Below, piece after piece: positions 1 through 5,956 of a stretch of DNA of 6,075 nucleotides. Every line of letters starts with the position of its first letter. The stretch's first letter is position 1. Source of the stretch: Acidobacteriota bacterium (lineage in GTDB: Bacteria; Acidobacteriota; Aminicenantia; UBA2199). The notes under the pieces were generated by a model. It ran no database searches, had not been told where the DNA came from, and saw nothing but the letters and a program-made list of their open reading frames with translations. The stretch lies in contig JAQUQF010000112.1 in assembly GCA_028749105.1 (NCBI GenBank), forward strand, positions 1 through 6,075, given 5' to 3'. The translations under genes were made by a program, and so were the position numbers.

Positions 1-1
1 C

Positions 2-982
2 TCCTTCAAGATCGGCGACTGGGTGCGCATCGGCGAGCGCGAGGGACGCGTGGAACAGTTCGGCTGGCGCTCATTCAAGATCCGCGGCTTCGACCGCGAA
101 TTGATCGTCATCCCCAACCAGACGGCATCGAAGGCCGAAGTCCTGATTTATGGCTCGCGGCACGAGCCCGTGGCCCTGAAGATCAAGGTCGGCGCCGGCT
201 ACCAGGACAGCCCCGACCGCGTCAGCGCGGTCATTCTCAAGTCCCTGGAAGCGGCGCCCGCTATCTGCCAAGACCCGCAGCCGGTCGTGCTGCTGGTTGA
301 CTTCGGCGATTTTGCGCTGAATTACCTGGTCAAGTTCTGGACCTATGAGTATGTCCAGAAGAACGTCATCGTCTCCGATGTCCGGCGCCGCATCTGGTAC
401 GCTTTCCGGCGCGCAGGCATCGAGATTCCCTTCCCCAAGCGCGATGTGTACATGAAGCCGGAACGGGAGGAGAAGATCCCGCGCGCCGAGCTGGCCGCCG
501 TGCTGCAGGGCAACGAGGTGCTGCGCGAGATCGAGGCGGCGGACTTTCAGGACCTGCTGGCGGCGGCCGATTTCAAGGTCTTCGGCAGCGGCGAAACCGT
601 CATTCGCGAAGGGGACGAAGGCGACTTTTTTTACCACGTCTTTTCCGGGGCGGTGAACGTGCTCAAGGGCGGCCAGATCATCGTCCGGCTGGGGCCAGGC
701 GATTTCTTCGGCGAGATCTCCCTGGTCACCGGCGAGAAGACCAACGCCACGGTCGTGGCCGAGAGCGAGAGCGTCATCTTGACCGTCTCTTCCGCGCGCT
801 TCAAGCAGGTGGTCGACATGAACGAGAAGATGGCCATGAAGCTGGCGGAGGTGATCACCCGGCGCCAGGCGGAGACGCGGGCGTTCAGCGAAAAGAACCG
901 GGGGGCCGCCCCTGCCGCCGCGTCCAAGGATGCCGGCAACCTGCTGAAGCGCATCATGAAGTACTTCGCCGGCAAGGAGTAG
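2..982 (+). CDS. MscS-family mechanosensitive channel with C-terminal cyclic-nucleotide-binding domain (5' partial)
   Basis: The reading frame is open from base 2 and runs off the left edge, so the transmembrane part and true start are missing. The GTG at base 23 is internal, because conserved MscS sequence (FKIGDWVRIGEREGRVEQ) begins before it. Visible parts in order, counting residues from base 2: the MscS beta domain with the IGDWV and LIVIPNQ motifs (about 1-50), the alpha/beta vestibule domain (about 55-140), a linker, a cNMP-binding fold (about 180-285) with a GDEGDFFYHVFSG stretch and the phosphate-binding cassette FGEISLVTGEKTNATV (bases 707-754), then an Ala-rich, basic tail ending LLKRIMKYFAGKE. 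MscS channels release solutes from the cytoplasm on membrane tension; family members with this C-terminal domain are thought to be ligand-modulated inner-membrane channels. The cassette keeps the Gly-Glu pair but has Thr where the phosphate-binding Arg is expected, so cAMP/cGMP binding is doubtful. The gene converges on rel with 6 bp between stop codons. Confidence 0.9.
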   Translation, partial: SFKIGDWVRIGEREGRVEQFGWRSFKIRGFDRELIVIPNQTASKAEVLIYGSRHEPVALKIKVGAGYQDSPDRVSAVILKSLEAAPAICQDPQPVVLLVDFGDFALNYLVKFWTYEYVQKNVIVSDVRRRIWYAFRRAGIEIPFPKRDVYMKPEREEKIPRAELAAVLQGNEVLREIEAADFQDLLAAADFKVFGSGETVIREGDEGDFFYHVFSGAVNVLKGGQIIVRLGPGDFFGEISLVTGEKTNATVVAESESVILTVSSARFKQVVDMNEKMAMKLAEVITRRQAETRAFSEKNRGAAPAAASKDAGNLLKRIMKYFAGKE

Positions 983-988
983 CGGCGG

Positions 989-3133
989 CTATTTCCCCGA
1001 CGTTTTCTTGCGGCTGATGGCGAATATCCCGGGCATGGAGGTGAAGCGGCTGGTGATCTCGTTCAGCTGGAACATGTCCCGCACTTCGAACAGGATCGTG
1101 ACCCGGGCCACGGCCTGGCTGGCCGGCTCGATCTCGATCTTCTTGATGTTGGAGCCGCAGGCGGCGGTGACGCCGGTGATGGCGTTGAGCATGCCCGGCT
1201 TGTCGCTGGCCAGAAGCTGCAGCTTGACCAGGTAGGCGTACTCGGGCGCCTCGTTCCAGCTGACGCGCTTCAGGCGCGAGGGGATCTCGCTGTTGACGTT
1301 GGGGCAGCTCTTGCGGTGCACGACCAGGCCACGGTTCTTGGTAAGGTAGCCGATGATCTCCTCGCCCTTGATGGGATGGCAGCACCTGGCGAAGGTGAAG
1401 TCGATGTCGGACTGGCCCTCGACGTTGACCAGCTTGTGCAGGGCCCGGGCGCGGGGCGAAGGGCTGCGGGCGGCGCGGATCTCCACGGCGCCGGCCTCAG
1501 GGAAAAGGGCTTTCAGCGCCTGGCGGTCCAGAACCTTCCTGCCGCTGCCGATGTCCTGCAGAAAGGTCTCCAGGTCGCTGTAGTGGATCGCCTTCAGCCG
1601 CCTGGCGATCTCCTGGTCGTTGAAGGTCAGGTGGCGCTTGCGCCCGTATTCGCGCAGCACCTTCTGCCACATGCGCTTCCCCTTTTCGCTGTCGATGACG
1701 AACTCTTCCTTCTGCAGCCAGGCCATGATGCGCTTCTTGGCGCGCGTGGTGGTGGCGAACTTCAGCCAATCGGCGCTGGGGCGGCAGTTCTTCTGGGTGA
1801 CGATCTCCACCACGTCGCCCGAATTCAGCGTGGTGCGCAGCGGCACCAGCTTCTCGTTGACGATGGCGTTCCGGTAGTGGTCGCCGACCTCGGAGTGGAT
1901 GGCGTAGGCGAAGTCGATGGGCGTGGCCCCGGCCTTGAGGTTGATCACCTTGCCCTTGGGGGTGAAGACGTAGATCTCGTTGGGCGTGAGGTCGCGCTTG
2001 ACCAGGCTGAGAAACTCCTTGGGGTCGGGATTGGTCTTGTGGTAGTCGATCATCTCGCGGAACCACTCCAGCCGGTGGTCGTTCTCCAGGAAGGCCAGGC
2101 CTTCCTTGTACTTCCAGTGGGCGGCGATGCCTTCCTCGGCGTTGCGATGCATCTCCTGGGTGCGGATCTGGATCTCGAACTTCACCCCCTCGCGGGTGAT
2201 GATGGTGGTGTGGATCGACTGGTAGAAGTTGCTCTTGGGGTTGGTGATGAAGTCGCGCCAGCGGCTGGGGATGTGCACCCACTGCTGGTGGATGGCGCCC
2301 ATGATCACGTAGCAATTGGCCACGGTGTCGGTGATGACGCGCAGGGCCAGCAGGTCGTAGACGTTTTCCAGCTCGATGTTCTGCTTCTGCAGCTTGCGGA
2401 AGATCGAGATCTCCCTCTTGATGCGGTGCTGGATCTCGGCCTTGATCTTCAGCTCCTTGAGCATGGCCTGGATCTGCCTCTCCAGGTCCTCCACCTGCTT
2501 CATGGCCCATTCGGTCTTGTCGCCGACCTCGGCCTTGATACGCCGGTATTCTTCGGGGTTGAGGTACATGAAGGAGATGTCCTCGAGCTCGTCGCGGATT
2601 TTGCCCATGCCCAGGCGGTAGGCGATGGGGGCGTAGATCTCCAGGGTTTCGCGGGCGATCTTGATCCGCTTCTCCTGGTCCAGCGGGGCCAGGGTGCGGA
2701 TGTTGTGCAGGCGGTCGGCCAGCTTGATCAGGATGACGCGCACGTCGGCGGTCATGGCGATGATCATCTTCTTCAGCGTCTCGGCCTGCGCGTCCTCGAC
2801 GTCCACCTCGGAGATCTTGGAGATCTTCGTCACGCCCCAGACGATGTCGCTGATCTCCTGGCCGAAGAGCCGGGTCAGGTCATCGCGGGTGTACTGCGAG
2901 TCCTCGATCACGTCGTGCAGCAGGCCGGCGGCGATGGAGATCTCGTCGAGCTTCATCTCGGCCAGGATGCCGGCCACGGTCAGCGGGTGGGTGATGTAGG
3001 GCTCGTTGGAGGCGCGCCGCTGGTTCAGGTGGGCGTCGGTGGAGATGGCGTAGGCCTTTTTCAGCAGCTCGATATTGGCCTCGGGGTAATAGCTCAGTAT
3101 CTTTTCCTGCAGTTCGTGGAAGCGCTTGATCAT
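989..3133 (-). CDS. rel: Bifunctional (p)ppGpp synthetase/hydrolase, RelA/SpoT family
   Basis: A complete 714-aa long RSH protein, the usual family length, which makes and degrades the stringent-response alarmone (p)ppGpp in the cytoplasm. Domains by residue: HD hydrolase about 25-180 with His49 (THP), His73-Asp74, Glu77-Asp78 (HDVIED) and Asp140 (LADRLHN), all apparently intact; synthetase about 235-345 with RIKREISIFRK, Asp260 (YDLLALR), Tyr304 and His308 (YQSIH), Glu320 (EIQIRT) and AAHWKYKEG; TGS about 386-447; a helical region; a Cys/His zinc-finger-type region with Cys584, Cys585, His606 and Cys610; ACT about 633-714. The charged motif before the synthetase core is RWRD (residues 291-294), basic like the RxKD of bifunctional Rel/SpoT and unlike the acidic ExDD of RelA, so both activities are expected. 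The ATG at 3133 gives the normal N-terminus (YYPEANIELLKKAYAIS). It lies 8 nt from a perfect TATAAT with no clear Shine-Dalgarno. In the TGS domain the usual GHRC motif reads GDHY. Confidence 0.96.
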   Translation of the reverse strand: MIKRFHELQEKILSYYPEANIELLKKAYAISTDAHLNQRRASNEPYITHPLTVAGILAEMKLDEISIAAGLLHDVIEDSQYTRDDLTRLFGQEISDIVWGVTKISKISEVDVEDAQAETLKKMIIAMTADVRVILIKLADRLHNIRTLAPLDQEKRIKIARETLEIYAPIAYRLGMGKIRDELEDISFMYLNPEEYRRIKAEVGDKTEWAMKQVEDLERQIQAMLKELKIKAEIQHRIKREISIFRKLQKQNIELENVYDLLALRVITDTVANCYVIMGAIHQQWVHIPSRWRDFITNPKSNFYQSIHTTIITREGVKFEIQIRTQEMHRNAEEGIAAHWKYKEGLAFLENDHRLEWFREMIDYHKTNPDPKEFLSLVKRDLTPNEIYVFTPKGKVINLKAGATPIDFAYAIHSEVGDHYRNAIVNEKLVPLRTTLNSGDVVEIVTQKNCRPSADWLKFATTTRAKKRIMAWLQKEEFVIDSEKGKRMWQKVLREYGRKRHLTFNDQEIARRLKAIHYSDLETFLQDIGSGRKVLDRQALKALFPEAGAVEIRAARSPSPRARALHKLVNVEGQSDIDFTFARCCHPIKGEEIIGYLTKNRGLVVHRKSCPNVNSEIPSRLKRVSWNEAPEYAYLVKLQLLASDKPGMLNAITGVTAACGSNIKKIEIEPASQAVARVTILFEVRDMFQLNEITSRFTSMPGIFAISRKKTSGK

Positions 3134-3141
3134 TTTCCCAT

Positions 3142-3169
3142 ATTATATATGAATTCGTGCCGTTGGCAA
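3142..3169 (-). promoter_or_regulatory. Sigma70-type promoter of rel
   Basis: Reading the minus strand, TTGCCA (3169-3164) is followed by a 16-nt spacer and a perfect TATAAT (3147-3142). The ATG of rel begins 8 nt further on at 3133. With the usual distance from -10 to transcription start, the mRNA would begin about two bases before the ATG, so it is predicted to be leaderless or nearly so. The bases between are TGGGAAA-like, at best a poor Shine-Dalgarno placed too close. The element TTCAT lies just upstream of the -10 (3153-3149). Motif quality is seen directly; promoter activity is inferred. Confidence 0.72.
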
Positions 3170-3196
3170 CAGGGCCGGCCACCTGGGGTCCGGGGC

Positions 3197-3225
3197 TTGA
3201 CTTGGAGCCTGCGATTCATTATCCT
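3197..3225 (+). promoter_or_regulatory. Sigma70-type promoter of rsmD
   Basis: TTGACT (3197-3202), a 17-nt spacer, then TATCCT (3220-3225). The rsmD ATG starts at 3232, only 6 nt after the -10, so transcription should begin at about the A of the ATG. A GAGG at 3226-3229 resembles a Shine-Dalgarno core but is only 2 nt from the ATG and would lie upstream of the predicted transcript. TTCAT sits directly before the -10 (3215-3219). The promoter faces away from that of rel, with 27 bp between the two -35 boxes, so the two genes are fired back to back from separate promoters. Confidence 0.65.
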
Positions 3226-3231
3226 GAGGCC

Positions 3232-3813
3232 ATGATCCGGATCAACAGCGGCTTGTACAAGGGGCGGGTGCTGCGCGGCGGCAAGAGCCCGCTCATCCGC
3301 CCGACCATGTCCAAGGTGAAGCTCACGTTCTTCGACATCCTGCAGACGGACGTCAAGGAGAAGATTTTCCTTGACGGCTTTGCCGGCAGCGGCAACATCG
3401 GCATCGAGGCCCTGTCGCGCGGCGCCGAGTACGTGGTGTTCATCGACGACCTGCCGGAGGCGGCGCGCGCCATCCGCCACAATGCCGAGAAGATCGGGAT
3501 TGCCGGCGATTTCTTCCGGGTGATCTGCGGCGACTTCAACCGCTCGATCATCGCCCTGGCCAAGGACGGCTTCCAGTTCGACCTGGTCTACCTGGACCCG
3601 CCGTACGCCATGCTGGAGTACGCGAATCCACTGAAGGTCATCCACAAGCGCAACGCCCTGAAACGGGAGGGGCTGATCGTCCTGGAGCGGCCTGAGCGCA
3701 TCCGCTTCGAGACGCCCTATTTCACCCGCGTGCGCAGCCAGCATATCGGCCGCGAATGCCTCGACTTTTTCACCTACGGCGACGCCGTGGCGGGCGCGGT
3801 CCCTCCGCCCTGA
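3232..3813 (+). CDS. rsmD: 16S rRNA (guanine(966)-N(2))-methyltransferase RsmD
   Basis: A 193-aa protein of typical RsmD length. The family uses S-adenosylmethionine to methylate N2 of G966 in 16S rRNA during assembly of the small subunit, close to the P site. Visible motifs are the N-terminal INSGLYKGR (residues 4-12), the family-typical RPT segment at 23-25 followed by FFDIL, SAM-binding motif I LDGFAGSGNIGIEALSRGA (47-65), an acidic residue pair at the end of the next strand (FIDD, 70-73), and the catalytic DPPY (122-125). The ATG at 3232 is chosen because it gives the normal RsmD N-terminus. An in-frame GTG at 3157 would add 25 unrelated residues and would place the promoter inside the gene. 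In many bacteria rsmD is followed by coaD; here an SDR gene with its own promoter follows 61 bp later. No odd residues are seen in the catalytic motifs. Confidence 0.93.
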   Translation: MIRINSGLYKGRVLRGGKSPLIRPTMSKVKLTFFDILQTDVKEKIFLDGFAGSGNIGIEALSRGAEYVVFIDDLPEAARAIRHNAEKIGIAGDFFRVICGDFNRSIIALAKDGFQFDLVYLDPPYAMLEYANPLKVIHKRNALKREGLIVLERPERIRFETPYFTRVRSQHIGRECLDFFTYGDAVAGAVPPP

Positions 3814-3837
3814 GCCAGCGGCCGGCGCCGGCATGGC
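3814..3837. terminator. GC-rich palindrome after rsmD, possible weak terminator
   Basis: A perfect 12-bp palindrome (GCCGGC twice, 3821-3832) begins 7 bp after the rsmD stop codon. GCCA (3814-3817) and TGGC (3834-3837) on its flanks can pair to lengthen the stem, with an unpaired GCG on one side and an A on the other. There is no T tract, so it is not a classical intrinsic terminator. It ends just before the -35 box of the downstream SDR promoter and could partly insulate the two transcription units. The structure is read by eye and its function is inferred. Confidence 0.3.
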
Positions 3838-3839
3838 GG

Positions 3840-3868
3840 TTGAAGTTCGGGCGGATCTTCATTACAAT
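3840..3868 (+). promoter_or_regulatory. Sigma70-type promoter of the SDR gene pair
   Basis: TTGAAG (3840-3845), a 17-nt spacer, then TACAAT (3863-3868). The ATG at 3875 follows after 6 nt, the same spacing as at rsmD, again predicting a leaderless transcript. TTCAT (3858-3862) directly precedes the -10. Over the 20 bases ending in ATG this site matches the rsmD site at 15 positions. The promoter supports 3875 as the start codon over the in-frame ATG at 3833, which lies upstream of the -35 box. Confidence 0.65.
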
Positions 3869-3874
3869 GTGGGC

Positions 3875-4909
3875 ATGGGAGAGATTGATCTGCACGCACA
3901 TCCTGGCGAGAGCCCTGGCCTGAAGAACAAGACCATCCTGGTGACCGGGGCGGCCGGGTTCATCGGCAGCCATCTGGTGCGCGAGTTGCGGCGCCGCTGC
4001 GACCGGGTGGTCTGCCTGGTCCGGCCTGGCGAAAACATTGCCTCGATCGCCGACCTGGGTTGCCGGATCCACTGCGGCGACCTGCTGGACAAATCGACCC
4101 TCGCCGGCGCGGTCGCCGGCGTCGACACCATCTTTCACCTGGCGGCCGTGATGGGCGGCGTGGCCCCCGAGACGCTTTTCCGGGTGAATCATCAGGGAAC
4201 GAAGAACCTCATCGAGGTCTGCCGCGAGCAAGGCGTGGTGCCGCAGCGCTTCCTGTTCGCTTCCAGCGTGACGGTCATGGGGCCTTCGGGGAAAGATCAT
4301 TTGTTGAATGAAGACGCGCCCTGCCGGCCGCTGAGCGTCTACGGCAAGAGCAAGCTGGCGGCCGAGGAATACCTGGCTTCCGCCGAGAACACCCTGCCGT
4401 ACACGATCATCCGCCTGCCCGTGGTGTACGGCCCCGGGAGCGACGGCGGCATGTATATTTTTTTCAAGCTCATGAGCAAGGGGCTGCAGGTGAATGTCGG
4501 CACGCTGGAGGCGACGGTCTGTTTCGTCTGGGACGTGGTCCAGGGCATGATCGCCGCCGTCGGCAACCCGCGGACGCGCGGGGAAACCTATATCCTGGGC
4601 GAGGAGAAGACCTATCAGCTGCGGCAGATCTACCAGACGATCGCCGCGATCCTGGGCAAGCGCTTCATCACGCTGCCATTGCCCTATTTCGTGCTGCACG
4701 TGCTCTCGTTTTTCGTGGAGATCCATTCCAAGCTGACGAAGTCCATCCCGGTCATGACCCGGGAAGAGCTCACCATGTATCTGAAGAACCATTACTGGAA
4801 GTACGACACCCGCAAGGCGAAGCGGGACTTCGGTTTTCAAAGCCGCTATCCGTTTGCCGAGGGGGCGGGCATCACCATCGACTGGTACCGGAAGAATGGC
4901 TACCTGTGA
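3875..4909 (+). CDS. NAD(P)-dependent epimerase/dehydratase family protein (extended SDR), first of a tandem pair
   Basis: A 344-aa extended short-chain dehydrogenase/reductase. The Rossmann motif is TGAAGFIG with Gly25, Gly28 and Gly31. A Ser pair in FASSVTVMG (130-131) and YGKSK with Tyr156 and Lys160 supply the Ser-Tyr-Lys catalytic set, so it should be an active NAD(P)-dependent oxidoreductase or epimerase. RLPVVYGPG and CFVWDVVQGM are typical of the family. A hydrophobic stretch near 266-283 (PYFVLHVLSFFVEI) and the C-terminal NHYWKYDTRKAKRDFGF resemble the 3-beta-hydroxysteroid dehydrogenase-like branch, which often acts on lipid-like substrates. The substrate is unknown, and a nucleotide-sugar role cannot be excluded. 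The start at 3875 is set by the promoter just upstream and leaves a 16-residue His/Gly-containing segment before the Rossmann core. A related gene follows after 30 bp, likely co-transcribed. Confidence 0.88.
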   Translation: MGEIDLHAHPGESPGLKNKTILVTGAAGFIGSHLVRELRRRCDRVVCLVRPGENIASIADLGCRIHCGDLLDKSTLAGAVAGVDTIFHLAAVMGGVAPETLFRVNHQGTKNLIEVCREQGVVPQRFLFASSVTVMGPSGKDHLLNEDAPCRPLSVYGKSKLAAEEYLASAENTLPYTIIRLPVVYGPGSDGGMYIFFKLMSKGLQVNVGTLEATVCFVWDVVQGMIAAVGNPRTRGETYILGEEKTYQLRQIYQTIAAILGKRFITLPLPYFVLHVLSFFVEIHSKLTKSIPVMTREELTMYLKNHYWKYDTRKAKRDFGFQSRYPFAEGAGITIDWYRKNGYL

Positions 4910-4939
4910 TCGCGGGCTCCCTCGGCGCTGCCGGGAAAG

Positions 4940-5917
4940 ATGAAAGCCCTGGTCACCGGCAGCAGCGGCTTTGTCGGCGGCCACCTGGTGCGCTACCTGT
5001 TGCAGCGCGGCTACGATGTCTCCTGCCTGGTCCGCGATGCCAGCCGGACGGGCGCCCTGGCGGGGCTTCCGGTCACGCTCGTCAGCGGCAGTTATTTCGA
5101 CCAGGAGTCCCTGCGCCGGGCCGTGCGCGGCATGGATTATGTTTTTCACGCCGGGGCCGTGCTGAGCGCTCCCGATTGGCCGGCCTACTTCAAGACCAAC
5201 GTGGAGGGCACGGCCAACATCCTGGAAGCGTGCGCCCAGGCCGATCCCGGCCTGCGGAAATTTGTCTATGTCTCCAGCATTTCCGCCGCCGGACCGGCGC
5301 TGGACCGGAAGCCGCTGGTGGAGGCGGACGCCTGCCTGCCGGTTTCGCTGTACGGGCAAAGCAAACGCCAGGCCGAGTTGGCGGCGGCCGGATTTTTTGG
5401 CAGGCTGCCGATCGTGATCGTGCGGCCGCCGAACGTGCTTGGCGCCGGGCAGCGGGAGCTGCTTTCTGTCATGAAGCTGCTGCGGCGGCGCATCGTCCCC
5501 CTGATCGGCCGCCGGGAAAAGCAGACCAGCATCTGCTTCGTGCAGGACCTGGTGCGGGCGCTGGTCCTGGCGGCGGAGCACGACCGGGCCAGCGGCAGGA
5601 CCTATTTCGTGGCGGCGGACGAAGCCTGTTCATGGCGCGAGATCATGGCCGAGCTGCTCCGGGCCCTGGACCTGAAATTCGTCCTGAAGATTCCCCATCC
5701 GCTTTTGCTGGGCGTGGCCTTTGTTTCCGAGGCCGTCGCCAGGCGGAGCGGCAGGCCGCCCCTGGTCACGCGCGGCGACCTGCGCAGCGCCCGCGACAAT
5801 TACTGGCTCTGCGACGCGCGCCTGATCCGCAAGGATCTTGGCTTCAGGACCGAGGTGGAATTCGCCGAAGGGATCAGGGATATCGTGAGCCAATTCAATT
5901 CCAGGGCGCAGGCGTGA
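4940..5917 (+). CDS. NAD(P)-dependent epimerase/dehydratase family protein (extended SDR), second of a tandem pair
   Basis: A 325-aa extended SDR related to the preceding gene. The Rossmann motif TGSSGFVGG starts almost at the N-terminus (Gly7, Gly10, Gly13), which fixes the ATG at 4940. YVSSISAAG and YGQSK with Tyr138 and Lys142 give a complete Ser-Tyr-Lys set. RPPNVLGAG, CFVQDLVRAL, a hydrophobic stretch near 250-268 (HPLLLGVAFVSEAVA) and NYWLCDARLIRKDLGF match blocks of the upstream paralogue in the same order, as expected from an old tandem duplication. The 30-bp gap holds no promoter-like -10. Only a weak GGGAAAG abuts the ATG, so it is probably translated from the upstream gene's mRNA. 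It belongs to the 3-beta-HSD or dihydroflavonol-reductase-like SDRs by overall look; its substrate cannot be named. Two similar enzymes side by side may catalyse successive steps or form a heteromer (inference). Confidence 0.88.
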   Translation: MKALVTGSSGFVGGHLVRYLLQRGYDVSCLVRDASRTGALAGLPVTLVSGSYFDQESLRRAVRGMDYVFHAGAVLSAPDWPAYFKTNVEGTANILEACAQADPGLRKFVYVSSISAAGPALDRKPLVEADACLPVSLYGQSKRQAELAAAGFFGRLPIVIVRPPNVLGAGQRELLSVMKLLRRRIVPLIGRREKQTSICFVQDLVRALVLAAEHDRASGRTYFVAADEACSWREIMAELLRALDLKFVLKIPHPLLLGVAFVSEAVARRSGRPPLVTRGDLRSARDNYWLCDARLIRKDLGFRTEVEFAEGIRDIVSQFNSRAQA

Positions 5918-5941
5918 CGAACCGGGGCTGGGCGCGGCGCA

Positions 5942-5956
5942 GGCTTATTTTAAGCC
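5942..5956. repeat. Short perfect inverted repeat over the stop codon of the minus-strand gene
   Basis: GGCTTA, TTT, TAAGCC form a 6-bp perfect stem with a 3-nt loop. It covers the last codons and the TAA of the minus-strand gene (5945-5947) and lies 24 bp beyond the stop of the second SDR gene. It sits where a bidirectional terminator between convergent genes would be expected, but it is short and has no separate T tract, so terminator function is only a possibility. Confidence 0.35.

Noticed and set aside
301..303. Rel synthetase NFYQS in place of NGYQS (residues 302-306) as evidence of a dead synthetase
   Set aside because: The position after Asn varies in the family, from what I recall of RSH sequences, and the catalytic Tyr304, His308, Asp260 and Glu320 are present. 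The codons lie near 2214-2230 on the minus strand; the coordinates given with this entry are placeholders.
3157..3231. Upstream in-frame GTG start for rsmD
   Set aside because: It adds 25 residues unlike any RsmD N-terminus and would put the rsmD promoter within the coding region. The ATG at 3232 matches the family start.
3226..3231. GAGG as a Shine-Dalgarno site for rsmD
   Set aside because: It is only 2 nt from the ATG, closer than a working site, and would lie upstream of the predicted transcript start.
1316..3235. A 639-codon open frame on the plus strand opposite rel
   Set aside because: Its product is a Leu/Asp/Val/Gly-rich low-complexity string with no domain, as expected from the antisense frame of a GC-rich gene. 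rel has full domain-level support on the other strand.
3833..3874. Upstream ATG at 3833 for the first SDR gene
   Set aside because: It lies before the -35 box of the promoter and overlaps the GC-rich palindrome; the ATG at 3875 is 6 nt past the -10 and still leaves a full Rossmann domain.
3770..5581. A 603-codon open frame on the minus strand opposite the SDR genes
   Set aside because: It crosses two well-supported plus-strand genes and their intergenic gap, and its composition (Arg, Gln, His, Asp, Ala) is typical of a GC-rich antisense frame with no recognisable motif.
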